Shown here: positions 24,630 to 34,661 of the stretch, one piece after another | Layout: the number at the start of each line of letters is the position of its first letter | How positions within the stretch are numbered: position 1 is the stretch's first letter | Assembly: GCF_963664075.1 (NCBI RefSeq) | Contig: NZ_OY760916.1 | Coordinates: 496,001 to 560,000 of the forward strand | Direction: 5' to 3' | DNA from: an uncultured Desulfobulbus sp. | GTDB taxonomy: Bacteria; Desulfobacterota; Desulfobulbia; Desulfobulbales; Desulfobulbaceae | DNA: 64,000 nt | The notes under the pieces: generated by a model | The model's database searches: none | The model's input: only the letters and a program-made list of their open reading frames with translations | What the model was told of the DNA's origin: nothing | Position numbers and translations under genes: made by a program

Positions 24630-26462
24630 TTAGCCACTCACCGCGTCCAGACTGCGAACACTGTGACTGAGTAACGTTTCAAGTTGGGCGGCGATCTCCT
24701 GGGCGCAGCCCGTTGTCTCCACGGCATGCTGCAGTACCTCGGCGGCGGCAGCACTGACTTCGGCGATGCGGGTTGAGACCTCCTGGGTGTTGTCTCCCGC
24801 AGAGCCGGTCAGGGCAACGATGGCGGTGCTCAGTTGGCGCTGTCGAGCGATGGCCTGGTCAATGGTCGCGGTCACCTGATCCAATGCATCGACCTTGTTG
24901 CCGATGGCGTCAAAGGAGCTCAGAAAAAAATCACAGGTACGGTTGATGGCCTCTATCTTTGCGAGAACATCTTTGGTGGCCAGGGCTGTGTCCTCAGAGA
25001 GTTTTTTGACCTCGCCCGCGACCACCGTAAATCCTCGACCGTACTCCCCGGCCTTGACCGCCTCGATGGTGGCATTGATTGCCAGAATTTTCGTCTGATC
25101 GGTGATGCCATGAACGGTCCCGACAATGGTATCGATTTCCGCCACCGATTCCTGCAGAGCCCGCAGATGGGCACGCGCCTGTTCTATCTCCCCGACGATG
25201 GTCTCCACTGCTCCGGTCTGGACCCCAAGTCCTTCACCGATCTCTCCCACAGCCGTACTGATCTGCAGGGAGGAGTCGTTGACCTCGCTGGTCAATCGGG
25301 CGGTATCATCGGCAAGATCAGCCACATTGGCAGAAGCCTCTTGGGTCCGACTCGAGAGTTCCTGCATGGTGTGCGCCGTCTGGGCCATATCCGTTGACTG
25401 GCTGCCCAAGCCCTCAATGGTTTGGGTCATGGTGCTGACCAGTTTCTTGATTCGTTCCTGATCTTCTGCCTTGCGTTGCTCAACCTGGTGGAGATGCAGC
25501 AGGGAAGAGCGAAAACGATCCATGGCCCTGCAGAGCGTTCCGATCTGGTCACTGCGTGTTTTCCAGGGGATTTCCGGAAAGGAGCCGCTACTGAGGGCTT
25601 CCACGATCTGTGAGAGCCGTTTCAGGGGCCGTTCGACAATGATACGGGTGAGCAGGAACAGGGCAACAATATTGATCAGGACAGCTGCCAACCCCGCATA
25701 GAGGCTTTGGTACTGCTGTTGTTCCATGGCCCGGTGCATATTCTTTTCCTGGCGATTGATCTGATCAACAAAACCGAGAATACGGGTTCGGCTCTGTTCC
25801 GCTTCCAGACTCTTGTCTGCCACCAGGGCTCCCAGCTCGGCCACCTTCCTCTGATAAAACGGGACTCCACTGTTTTCCACGCTGACATCGGTGATGATTT
25901 GTTTGAGCCGTTCTCTGTCGGTATCAAGGTCACTGGTTTGCAGGGTGAAAACCAGGACCGATTTGGTGAAACTTCCTTCCTCATCGAAAATTCCATGGGA
26001 GAGTTGCAGTGTGTCCTTAAGATCACTCACCACAAATTTGCCCTTGGAAAGATCACGTTTCTGGGTCCGTTTATAGCGGGAGCGGTATTGCTCTCTTCCC
26101 ACCAGCTTCTCCTTCTTTTCAACGGTAAACTCCTGTTCCACCCGATCCCAGATAGCCTGGGTTGGATTGCTGACAAAGAGCCTGGGCAGGGTAATGAACT
26201 GTTTTTGCAGCGCGACAATGGAGGTGCGCAGGTTGCTGTCGACAGAATCACGAATGGCAAGCACCTCGCTCATCATGGATTCGACCCGGAGCGTTGCCCC
26301 GTGGTTGAGATAGAGCAGTGCGGCAATGCAGCAGTTGGATGCCAGAGCTACCCCCAAAATGAGTTTCAGGCCCACGGTCAACCAACCTGTTCGGGGTGCA
26401 GCAACGGAGTCTGTTTTTGTTGTGGTGCGGACGAAAAATCGGGGCAAGGTGAGGATCTGCAT
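24630..26462 (-). CDS. Methyl-accepting chemotaxis-type protein with divergent hairpin tip
   Basis: 610 residues: TM1 about 27-50, a periplasmic or helical sensor region to about 250, TM2 about 255-276, HAMP to about 330, then the MCP signalling coiled coil. The tip reads ITDQTKILAINATIEAVKAG followed by EYGRGFTVVAGEVKKLSE, differing from the usual [18 protein letters not shown] at several places (Lys for Asn, Ile for Leu), so CheA/CheW coupling may be altered. No C-terminal CheR-tether pentapeptide is seen. It lies 6 nt after the EAL-CBS-GGDEF gene, so it is cotranscribed with a c-di-GMP enzyme. Confidence 0.88.
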   Translation of the reverse strand: MQILTLPRFFVRTTTKTDSVAAPRTGWLTVGLKLILGVALASNCCIAALLYLNHGATLRVESMMSEVLAIRDSVDSNLRTSIVALQKQFITLPRLFVSNPTQAIWDRVEQEFTVEKKEKLVGREQYRSRYKRTQKRDLSKGKFVVSDLKDTLQLSHGIFDEEGSFTKSVLVFTLQTSDLDTDRERLKQIITDVSVENSGVPFYQRKVAELGALVADKSLEAEQSRTRILGFVDQINRQEKNMHRAMEQQQYQSLYAGLAAVLINIVALFLLTRIIVERPLKRLSQIVEALSSGSFPEIPWKTRSDQIGTLCRAMDRFRSSLLHLHQVEQRKAEDQERIKKLVSTMTQTIEGLGSQSTDMAQTAHTMQELSSRTQEASANVADLADDTARLTSEVNDSSLQISTAVGEIGEGLGVQTGAVETIVGEIEQARAHLRALQESVAEIDTIVGTVHGITDQTKILAINATIEAVKAGEYGRGFTVVAGEVKKLSEDTALATKDVLAKIEAINRTCDFFLSSFDAIGNKVDALDQVTATIDQAIARQRQLSTAIVALTGSAGDNTQEVSTRIAEVSAAAAEVLQHAVETTGCAQEIAAQLETLLSHSVRSLDAVSG

Positions 26463-26468
26463 GGTGAA

Positions 26469-28244
26469 TTAGAGCGCTTGTGAAGGCGTGTTGGCAGTGT
26501 GCATCTCGGAGGATGTTTGCGGTTGCAGGTGATGGATATAGAGACTGGAACCCTCTATGTCCTTGGCGTGATGCTTGGCGATGGAGGCTTCCTCCGAGAG
26601 ATCGATGGGGCAGTGTGATTCGGATGGTGTAACCAGGACGGCACCCACAGAGAGGGTCATCTGGCCGTATTGTCGCTGGTTGCCCTCCCGGTCACTGGTG
26701 GTGATGACACAGCCGATATGGCCGTTGTAGAGGCCACCGATACTCTCGTCAAATTGGCGGAGTATCCGTTCCACCGTTTCCTGCCAATTGTGGGAGCGAA
26801 AAATGGCGACAAAGTCGTCTCCGCCGATGTGGCCGATGAAGTCAATCTGATCGTTGATGTTGGCAACCAGCAACTCCGAGAGAAAACGAATGACCTGGTC
26901 CCCCCGGGCAAAACCAAAGAAATCATTGAAGGGTTTAAAGTTATCCAGGTCAAAGTAGCAGACGGTAAAGGGAGCACGCTGACGAAAGAGTTTTTGCAAC
27001 TGTTCCTGAATGGGTACGTTGCCCGGCAACATGGTCAGCGGATTGGCGTGGCGGGCACGGTTGACCTGAACCTTGGTAATCTCATGGAGCATATCGATCA
27101 ACCTGCCTTTGCCCGCTAGACAGCAACCGTCCAGGATGATGAACTCTTCGGTATGGATATCAAGCGCTGTGGTGAGGCGATAGCTCGCCTCTTCCAGGGG
27201 CAACCGTTTGTCAAACTGCATCACGTTTCGGTTGATAAAACGAAGAATGGGCTGTTTACCGTAGAGTTCCTTACCATAGAGACTGGCGTAGAGGTTCATG
27301 AACTCGCGGCGAACGACCAGGCCCAGCACCTCGGTCTCGTGAACCACGACCACGGATTCGAGATCTGGTGTCGAGGTGAAGAGATCGCCAACCTCCAGCA
27401 CCTTGGCTCCGGCCGGGACAGCGACCGCAGGTTTGATCAGCATTTCCACAGCCAGAGAGTCATCTTCCTCATAGCTGCGCATCTCCTTGCGAAAGAGCTT
27501 GGAGGCGATGGTGATCGGCGGAACTGCGCTTGGGCGACAGAAATAATAGCCCTGGAGCATCTCCACCCCGATTTTACGCAGGGTCGCATATTCGCGTTCT
27601 GTCTCAACACCTTCGGTGATCACCCTGCAGCCCAGGGCTGTGGCCGTTTTGAGGATGGTGGTGACGAACTGTTGCTTGGTGCGGTCCTGGTCAACCCCCT
27701 GAATAAAATGACGGTCAATCTTGACGATATCCGGGCGCAATTCAGACCAGAGCTTCAGTCCGGAATAGCCAGCACCCAGGTCATCAAGCGCAACCCGAAA
27801 CCCCATCTCCCGGTAATGAAACATGGCCTGCTGCATGAGATTGACATCTTCCACCGGGTGGGTTTCGGTCAACTCAATAATCAGCTGACTGGGTGTCAGT
27901 CCGGCATGCTCGATAAACTCCAGGGTCAAGCCTTCCTGAAAATGCTCATGCACCAGACTGTAGGGATCGACATTGATAAAGAGGCGTCCAGGAAGACCGA
28001 GTTGGGCAAAACGGTTGATCACCGCCCGCCTGCACAGCAGATCAAGCTCGGCGAGTCGTCCGGCACGGGTGGCGGCTTCAAAAAGCCGGGTGGGAGAGTA
28101 GAGAACCGTATTGACCGGGCCGCGAATCAAGCCTTCGTAGCCATAAATCTGGCGGGTCTGGAGGTGAACGATAGGCTGAAAATGTATCTGAATATTTTGT
28201 TGCTCGATAACCGCGTGCAACAATGTTTCTGTGCGAGGTTCCAT
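26469..28244 (-). CDS. EAL-CBS-GGDEF protein, probable c-di-GMP phosphodiesterase
   Basis: 591 residues, no membrane helix. The EAL domain (about 10-250) has all expected catalytic residues: YEGLIRG, NVDP, ELTE, DDLGAGYSGL, VKIDR, EGVET and QGYYF. A CBS pair (about 270-395), which usually binds adenine nucleotides, follows. The GGDEF domain (about 415-570) reads GGDDF at 474-478, and its opening motif is NPLTMLPGN, so it is probably inactive and regulatory. It should degrade c-di-GMP to pGpG under control of the CBS and GGDDF parts. GGAG stands about 5 nt before the ATG. It heads a two-gene unit with the chemoreceptor. Confidence 0.9.
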   Translation of the reverse strand: MEPRTETLLHAVIEQQNIQIHFQPIVHLQTRQIYGYEGLIRGPVNTVLYSPTRLFEAATRAGRLAELDLLCRRAVINRFAQLGLPGRLFINVDPYSLVHEHFQEGLTLEFIEHAGLTPSQLIIELTETHPVEDVNLMQQAMFHYREMGFRVALDDLGAGYSGLKLWSELRPDIVKIDRHFIQGVDQDRTKQQFVTTILKTATALGCRVITEGVETEREYATLRKIGVEMLQGYYFCRPSAVPPITIASKLFRKEMRSYEEDDSLAVEMLIKPAVAVPAGAKVLEVGDLFTSTPDLESVVVVHETEVLGLVVRREFMNLYASLYGKELYGKQPILRFINRNVMQFDKRLPLEEASYRLTTALDIHTEEFIILDGCCLAGKGRLIDMLHEITKVQVNRARHANPLTMLPGNVPIQEQLQKLFRQRAPFTVCYFDLDNFKPFNDFFGFARGDQVIRFLSELLVANINDQIDFIGHIGGDDFVAIFRSHNWQETVERILRQFDESIGGLYNGHIGCVITTSDREGNQRQYGQMTLSVGAVLVTPSESHCPIDLSEEASIAKHHAKDIEGSSLYIHHLQPQTSSEMHTANTPSQAL

Positions 28245-28443
28245 ATGCTCCGTCGGCCCAAAAATGAATGGTGGGTTCGCCTGAAGGGCTTGGCAAAGTT
28301 ATCATTGAGAAACATTCGATGACAATTTTGCCTTATATCGGAGCAATTTTAGAATTGTGTTACTATTGGGTATGATGATCGTTTGATGCGAGGTGTGAAT
28401 CAAAAGATAAAAGCGTAAATACAAGCCGTTTTGCAAGAGTAAC

Positions 28444-31400
28444 TTATTGAACTAGCTGTTGTATTAAGGTTAAGGCATCTGTGTAATCATATTCCTCGAT
28501 CAGATGTTGGAGTCGTACAATGTGGTTGCCATAGGCAGCGGCTAAGAGTTCGTGCTGTTCTTCAAAAAGTTCGTTGGCTGCCGAATCCTCTATCGCAAGG
28601 AGCGTTTCCAGTTGCTGGAGGATTTCCCTAACCTTGTCCCCATCGATTGTAGGGGAAAGGGGCGTTGCGAGAGTGGTAGGCGCTATGCCTTGTACCTGCT
28701 GAGAGAACAGTTCCAGTGCCTGCTGGAGATTTAAAAGGCAGGCGCTTACCTGGTTTAAATCAGGCTGCCCTTGGGCCTGCTGTTCAATCGCAGCTGCCAA
28801 CTGATTCAGCTCCCTGGCACCCAAGGTACCTGCTGCTCCCTTGAGGGCATGGGCCAATTCGCGGACCATGGGCCAGTCCTGAAGCTGAATATGGTTTTCC
28901 AGGATGGTCCCATCCTGGCCGTGCCGTTCCACAAACTGGAGCAGCAGGCGGAGGTAGCTTTGCTCATCTCCAAGAAGCAGTCGCAATCCTGCCTTGGTAT
29001 CCAGTTGGGAAACAGTTGCAAGTTGCGTGATGAGGGGCTGCTCTGTGTTTGCGTCAGGCGCTTCTTTCTTTTGAGGAAGGAGCCTCTGCACCGATTGCCC
29101 TTGATCCGGTGGCAGCCATAGGTGCAGGAGGTGCTGTAGTTTTTCCAGCTCAATGGGTTTAGCGATATGGTCATTCATTCCAGCCTGGAGACAACGATTA
29201 CGGTCTTCACTGAAGGCGTTGGCCGTCATGGCAAGAATTGGTAAGTCTTGTTTTCCGGGTAAACGCCGAATTGCCTTTGTTGCAGTCAGGCCATCCATGA
29301 TGGGCATCTGAATGTCCATGAACACCAGATCAAAGTCTTCGTGCTGAACGTAGGCAACCGCATCTGCGCCATTGTCGACCACGCGCACCTGCAGCTGGAG
29401 TGACTCCAGCAGCATCTGTGCCACCTCCTGGTTGACGAAGTTGTCTTCAACTAGGAGAATTTTCGCGTCTTTTTTGATCCCGGTTGCCCCCGGTTTCTCC
29501 TGGAGAAGCGGTTGCTTCTGCTCTTGTTGCGGCATGACCTCCATGAGTATATCCACCAGATTCGAGGCGGTTATGGGTTTTGCCAACACCCGGCAAATCC
29601 CCACCTCTTGAATGGCCTGCAGTGAGGGAACCTCCCCAAAAGCGCTCATCAAAAGGAGTACGGGGGGCGAGCTCAATTCAAGTTCTGTGATTTGCTTGGC
29701 CAAGGCGATGCCGTCTGTTGTTCCCAGGTGCCAGTCTAGTAGGACCAGGGCAAAGGGACGTCCTCCACTATCAGCCTCAGCAATTCGAATAAGCCCACTG
29801 GGGGCGTCTGCCACTGCCTGCACCTGCATGCCGATCTCTTCCAACATGGCCTCAAGAATTTCCCGATCCTCCGGCGCATCGTCAACGACCAGAATCGGTG
29901 TGTTTTCAAGCACTACGCTCCCCTTGGCCTCATGGGGTTGTTTGTTGGAAGGTGCAAAGGGCAGCTCAAACCAGAAGGTTGTTCCCTGTTTAAGCTCACT
30001 GCTCACGCCGAGATGGCCTCCCATGAGTTCCACCAGCTGACGACTGATGGCCAGGCCCAGCCCAGTACCACCAAACTGCCGGGTGGTGGAGCTGTCTGCC
30101 TGTTCAAAGGCATTGAAGATACGCTTGAGCTGATTGGCGTCCATGCCAATGCCGGTATCCTTCACCTCAAAACGAAGGGTGATCCGGGTGGGGCTGCTCT
30201 CCAGGAGAGAGGCGTTCATACTGACCCCACCGGTCTCTGTGAATTTAACCGCATTCCCCGCAAGATTCAGGAGAATCTGCCCCAGTCGGGAGCCGTCTCC
30301 AAGAACCATGGGAGGAATCTGGTTGAGCTTGGTATTAAAGGTGATGTTTTTGATCTCTGCCTTGTCTAAGAGAATGCCCCGCACCTGCTCCATCACATGG
30401 GCCGGTGAAAAATCAAGCACTTCAAGGGCCATCTTGTTGGCTTCTATTTTGGAAAGATCCAGGATATCGTTGATGATATGCAGCAGATGGCGTGAGGCCT
30501 CTGCCAGTTTATCCAGCTGGTGCACCTGTTGTTTGGATAAGGGATCGCGCTTGATCAGATGGGCAAAGCCGATAATCGCGTTCATAGGGGTGCGAATTTC
30601 ATGACTCATGTTGGCCAGAAATTCCGATTTGGCCCGTGTCGCGGCCTCAGCTTCCTCTTTGGCCTGCCGTAAGGCTTCTGCCGCTTTTCGTTCTTCGGTG
30701 ATATCGTCGATCATGCCGACCAGACCTCTGGAAATATCGGTCGGGTCCCAGGCCCGTGCATTCATGCGGGCCCAGAAAAGCGTGCCGTCTTGGCGGCGGA
30801 GCTGCCGTTCGGAGTGATGCTTGCCTGCGGTGAGCAAATCCTGGGCTATCTGTTGTCCTATCTCTGTAAATTCTGCTTCGGTGCGGTACCAGGAGCGGGT
30901 TGTCGTGCCCACCATGCATCCTGGAGAATAACCAAAAATTTCTTCAAGTTTCTGGTTGCAGCGAAGTATTATTCGATCCCGAATAAAGACAATCCCCGAG
31001 GCTGCTGCGTTAAATATAGCCTCCTGTTCATCGGCAGCCGTACGAAGATTTGTCTCAAGTTGTTTGCGGGCGGTGATATCGGTGTGCAGGCCTATGGCCC
31101 GGGTCGGGGTACCTGCCTCATCACGAGAGACTACCTTGCTGCGGCTGAGAATCCAGAGGGTTGACCCATCCTTGGCCACAACCCGGTTCTCGAGTTCAAG
31201 AGTCCCTTTGCCGAGCAGTTCCTCGGTAATGGCCCGATCCACCATGTCCAAGTCATCAGGGTGAACCAGGTTTCTGCCACTTGCAATATTATCAGAGGGC
31301 AGCTCTCCAGGCTCATAACCCAGCATTTGATAGTAGGCTGGATTGCAATACATGGAGTTGGTGGTGATATCCCAATCCCAGAGCCCGTCTTTTGCCGCAT

Positions 31401-33450
31401 CCAAGGCCAAGGAGTAGCGCTCTTCACTGAGACGCAACTTCTCATTGACCGTATCCAGCTCAACGGTACGCTCCTGGACCAACTCTTCGAGATGTGACAG
31501 AATGTTGCTTTTTTCCTGGTTGGCGGCCTTGGCCTCGGCCAGTGCTTTTTCCAGGGCTACCTTCTGTGTTTTTACAGAGGTTATATCCCGTACAATACCT
31601 ACCGTGTGCCACTGATCATTGAGCTGGACTGAGGAAAGAGAAAGGGAAATGGAAATTTCTCGGCCATCTTTGCGTAGAGCCGAGAGTTCCACGGTTTTAC
31701 CGATGACCTGACCTGTGCCATTTTTGAGAAAATGATCAATATTGCGTTGGTAGTCCTGATGAAACCGCTCAGGAGCCAGCAACTGGTGCAGATTTTTGCC
31801 CATGACATCACTGGTTGTAAAGCCCAGCATCTTCTCGGCCGCAGGGTTCCAGTAGGAGAGGTTGCCCTGTTGATCCATCATGAGGATGGCATCCAATGCG
31901 GAATCCGTGATGGCTTTGAGCCGTTTCTGGCTCTCCTCCAACTGTCGCTGTCGATTTTTTATCTCGGTAATATCCTGCCAGACCGCAGAGCTGAGTTCTC
32001 TTCCCTGTAATGATATTGAGCGCAGGGTCAAGAGAACATCTCGAGTCGAACCATCTTTATGCAGATGTTTGGTTTCAAAAGAAACGGTTTCCCCCTGCCG
32101 GGTTCGTTCCCGAAAGGCTTCGATTTCCTCTTGGGAATGCTCGTTTTGAATATCTTGAACCGTGAGCTGGGCAAATTCAGAGGCGGTGTAGCCCAGGTTG
32201 GTATGGGCAACCCGGTTAAAATCAACAAAGCGGTTACTTTGGAGGTCAATCAGGAGAATGGAATCCGTGGTTTGGGCGAACATGGAAGTGATAAGCTCAT
32301 CTTTAACGCTTATGGACTCCTGAATGTAGCGTCGCTCAGCCACCTCCGCCAAACGGTGGACAATAGAGTTTGCCAGTTCCCGCTCTTCACTGATAAACGG
32401 AGCTGTCTCCTGGGGGGCAGGTCCTGCCAGACAGTGAACTTCCAGCTGGAGCAGATCCCCTTGATCGGTGGTCGATTCGACCAAGAGCATGTGCTCCGTT
32501 TCTTTGAAAACGGGCGTGGTATATATCTGGTTTTGATAGGTTATTTTTGCCGAGGTCAGTTCGGGATATTCCCATCCCTGGGGGATCAACGCTACAACCT
32601 GCTGCAATTGAGCGGAAAATGCTGTGTGCGTGCCTTCGGTCAACGAATAAATCTGATAGAGACATTGCTGCTCCTTGACCCGGTTTTGCAGGGAGCGTTG
32701 TTCCTGGCGGCGCTCAGTGATATCACGGCCAATCCCAAGAACTCCAATAACATCCCCCTTCTCATCATGCAGCGGTGTCTTAATGGCTTCAAACAGCCCT
32801 TTTGGGCTGCCATCGGCAAATTTAAGCCACTCCTCATTGCTTCGGGGCCCTCCTGTTGCAATGGCTTTTTTATCGTTGAGGCGAAAGAGATCAGCCAGCT
32901 CCTTGTCGACAAAATCATAGTCGGTTTTGCCGATGATTTCGCTTTGACTTGCGCCAAAAAAACGCTCAAAAACCGGGTTGCAGACCAGGTAACGTCCTTC
33001 GAGATCTTTGACCCAGAGAAGATCAGGGATTGCCTGGAAGAGGGCATGGAGTTTGGTCCGTTCGTGTTGCAGGTGATTGGTGGTCTCCTGCAGAGCGGTG
33101 ATATCGTTGATGGCAGCAAGTAGACAAGGCCTGTTTTTATAGGTAATGGGGCTGCAGGAGAGCAGGGCATGAAAAACACAGCCTTTGGCATTGATATATT
33201 CCAGGGGATAATCAAGGACGATGCCGTCTCGTTTCAGTAAACGAAGAATAGCCGGCCTGTCATTGGGGTTAGTGTAGAGTCTGAGGGACGGCGTTCCCAA
33301 AAGTTCTGCGCGATCATGCGCATAGAGTGCTTCTGTCCGGGCGTTCACAAAATAAAACACCCCATCCTCAGCCCCTGTAATGAAGAGGGGAAAGGGCACC
33401 TGCTCAAGAAGCTGGTCAAGAGCTGCGCTCTCAGTACTGGTGTTCTCCAT
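28444..33450 (-). CDS. Very large multi-PAS hybrid histidine kinase (two REC, Hpt)
   Basis: 1668 residues and no membrane helix. In order: PAS (1-120), PAS (130-255), a GAF-like domain (265-375), PAS (385-500), PAS (510-640), coiled coil, PAS (690-815), PAS (820-935), then HisKA with His950 in [11 protein letters not shown], HATPase ([16 protein letters not shown]), REC1 with Asp1239 (LLDWHLG), REC2 with Asp1379 ([11 protein letters not shown]), and Hpt with His1534 ([11 protein letters not shown]). It can run a complete internal His-Asp-His relay in the cytoplasm. The start is 3 nt after the HD-GYP gene stop without its own SD, so translation is probably coupled. Confidence 0.94.
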   Translation of the reverse strand: MENTSTESAALDQLLEQVPFPLFITGAEDGVFYFVNARTEALYAHDRAELLGTPSLRLYTNPNDRPAILRLLKRDGIVLDYPLEYINAKGCVFHALLSCSPITYKNRPCLLAAINDITALQETTNHLQHERTKLHALFQAIPDLLWVKDLEGRYLVCNPVFERFFGASQSEIIGKTDYDFVDKELADLFRLNDKKAIATGGPRSNEEWLKFADGSPKGLFEAIKTPLHDEKGDVIGVLGIGRDITERRQEQRSLQNRVKEQQCLYQIYSLTEGTHTAFSAQLQQVVALIPQGWEYPELTSAKITYQNQIYTTPVFKETEHMLLVESTTDQGDLLQLEVHCLAGPAPQETAPFISEERELANSIVHRLAEVAERRYIQESISVKDELITSMFAQTTDSILLIDLQSNRFVDFNRVAHTNLGYTASEFAQLTVQDIQNEHSQEEIEAFRERTRQGETVSFETKHLHKDGSTRDVLLTLRSISLQGRELSSAVWQDITEIKNRQRQLEESQKRLKAITDSALDAILMMDQQGNLSYWNPAAEKMLGFTTSDVMGKNLHQLLAPERFHQDYQRNIDHFLKNGTGQVIGKTVELSALRKDGREISISLSLSSVQLNDQWHTVGIVRDITSVKTQKVALEKALAEAKAANQEKSNILSHLEELVQERTVELDTVNEKLRLSEERYSLALDAAKDGLWDWDITTNSMYCNPAYYQMLGYEPGELPSDNIASGRNLVHPDDLDMVDRAITEELLGKGTLELENRVVAKDGSTLWILSRSKVVSRDEAGTPTRAIGLHTDITARKQLETNLRTAADEQEAIFNAAASGIVFIRDRIILRCNQKLEEIFGYSPGCMVGTTTRSWYRTEAEFTEIGQQIAQDLLTAGKHHSERQLRRQDGTLFWARMNARAWDPTDISRGLVGMIDDITEERKAAEALRQAKEEAEAATRAKSEFLANMSHEIRTPMNAIIGFAHLIKRDPLSKQQVHQLDKLAEASRHLLHIINDILDLSKIEANKMALEVLDFSPAHVMEQVRGILLDKAEIKNITFNTKLNQIPPMVLGDGSRLGQILLNLAGNAVKFTETGGVSMNASLLESSPTRITLRFEVKDTGIGMDANQLKRIFNAFEQADSSTTRQFGGTGLGLAISRQLVELMGGHLGVSSELKQGTTFWFELPFAPSNKQPHEAKGSVVLENTPILVVDDAPEDREILEAMLEEIGMQVQAVADAPSGLIRIAEADSGGRPFALVLLDWHLGTTDGIALAKQITELELSSPPVLLLMSAFGEVPSLQAIQEVGICRVLAKPITASNLVDILMEVMPQQEQKQPLLQEKPGATGIKKDAKILLVEDNFVNQEVAQMLLESLQLQVRVVDNGADAVAYVQHEDFDLVFMDIQMPIMDGLTATKAIRRLPGKQDLPILAMTANAFSEDRNRCLQAGMNDHIAKPIELEKLQHLLHLWLPPDQGQSVQRLLPQKKEAPDANTEQPLITQLATVSQLDTKAGLRLLLGDEQSYLRLLLQFVERHGQDGTILENHIQLQDWPMVRELAHALKGAAGTLGARELNQLAAAIEQQAQGQPDLNQVSACLLNLQQALELFSQQVQGIAPTTLATPLSPTIDGDKVREILQQLETLLAIEDSAANELFEEQHELLAAAYGNHIVRLQHLIEEYDYTDALTLIQQLVQ

Positions 33451-33453
33451 GGA

Positions 33454-34584
33454 TTACGTCTCAGTTGGGGGATCAGCGAGCTGCTGCTTGATGTGAATAA
33501 AGGTGGACAGTTCATCCTGAAACGCATCGGCAACCGCGGGATCAAAATGTTTTCCCCGCTGCTCAGTAATAAGCTGGGTTGCCTCTTCAACACTCCAGGC
33601 TCGCTTGTAGACTCGGGGGGTGGTCAGAGCATCAAAGACATCGGCCAGGGCCATCAGCCGAGCGGAGAGGGGGATCTGTTCTCCCGCCAGGCCAAATGGG
33701 TAGCCGCTGCCGTCCCATTTCTCGTGGTGGAAGAGGGCTATTTCCTTGGCAACCTCGAGAAAGAGCAGGGATTCAGGCTTGGGCCCTGTCGAAGAGGAAC
33801 TGTACTGGGGCAGGGTGGCTGCTATGGCTCGCTCAATGGCGTTGCCCCCGACCTGCGAGTGACTCTGCATGCAGGTCCACTCTTCCGAGGAGAGTTTGCC
33901 TGGTTTGAGGAGCACATCATCGGGGATACCGATTTTACCAATATCATGCAGGGGAGCTGCTTTGACAATGCGTTGCAGCATGGCTTCTGTCAGTTGGGGT
34001 GCGTATTTTGGGATGGCCTGGAGATGTCGGGCCAGGGTCTCCACATACGATTGGGTGCGGGCGATATGGTTCCCCAAGTCTGAGTCGCGTGTCTCTGCCA
34101 GTTGCGCCATGGCAGCTAGGCTTACATCCTGAATCATGAGGTTGTCGCGCATGCGCCTTTGCACCTCAGACTCCAGCCAGGCGTTCTGGCTTTTGAGGCG
34201 GTCTCTGGCCTGTTTGACTTCCACATGGACCTGCACCCGAGACAAGACCACGGTTGGCTTAATCGGTTTGGTGATATAGTCGACCGCTCCCTGCTGGAGG
34301 CCATGTTCTTCATCCAGGGTGTCGTCTAGGGCTGTAACAAAGATGACGGGAATATCGGCGGTTTTTGGCTGCTGGCGGAGCTTATCCAGTACGGCAAAGC
34401 CATCCATGCCCGGCATCATCACATCAAGAAGAATTAAGTCCGGACGGGGGGCACGAGCCGCTGCCTCAAGGGCCTGAGGACCTGATTTACAGACTCGCAC
34501 CGTATAGAGGGGGCGCAGCAGCGTGGAAAGGACGGTCAGGTTAGCGGGTTCATCATCAACGATGAGAATGATCGGCGCGGTCAT
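33454..34584 (-). CDS. REC-HD-GYP response regulator (c-di-GMP phosphodiesterase)
   Basis: 376 residues. The receiver (1-120) has the acidic pair VDDE and Asp54 in LLDVMMPGMDG, then Thr and Lys in VTAL and TKPIKP. A coiled linker leads to an HD-GYP domain with LHDIGKIGIP (near 215) and HHEKWDGSGYP (near 285), the metal-binding and signature motifs, plus DVFDALTTPRVYK. The family hydrolyses c-di-GMP to GMP. It is cotranscribed with the 1668-residue hybrid kinase 3 nt downstream, whose Hpt is the obvious candidate phosphodonor. Confidence 0.94.
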   Translation of the reverse strand: MTAPIILIVDDEPANLTVLSTLLRPLYTVRVCKSGPQALEAAARAPRPDLILLDVMMPGMDGFAVLDKLRQQPKTADIPVIFVTALDDTLDEEHGLQQGAVDYITKPIKPTVVLSRVQVHVEVKQARDRLKSQNAWLESEVQRRMRDNLMIQDVSLAAMAQLAETRDSDLGNHIARTQSYVETLARHLQAIPKYAPQLTEAMLQRIVKAAPLHDIGKIGIPDDVLLKPGKLSSEEWTCMQSHSQVGGNAIERAIAATLPQYSSSSTGPKPESLLFLEVAKEIALFHHEKWDGSGYPFGLAGEQIPLSARLMALADVFDALTTPRVYKRAWSVEEATQLITEQRGKHFDPAVADAFQDELSTFIHIKQQLADPPTET

Positions 34585-34624
34585 AAACTAGCTTCCCTTG
34601 GTTGAGTGCAGGCAGACAAGTGAT

Positions 34625-34661
34625 AAAAAAAAATGGTTACGCCTTTGGTGCTAGGCAAGGC
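34625..34661 (-). terminator. Possible terminator after the GGDEF-EAL gene
   Basis: Read on the minus strand, GCCTT and AAGGC (34657-34661 with 34641-34645) form a short stem overlapping the stop codon region, followed after 7 nt by nine T residues (34625-34633). The stem is only 5 bp, so termination may be partial. It would separate this gene from the HD-GYP gene. Confidence 0.38.

Noticed and set aside
27153-28322. 389-codon plus-strand frame opposite the EAL-CBS-GGDEF gene
   Set aside because: It is an antisense shadow. The minus-strand product has complete domain motifs.
32059-33123. 354-codon plus-strand frame opposite the multi-PAS kinase
   Set aside because: It is an antisense shadow without domain similarity.
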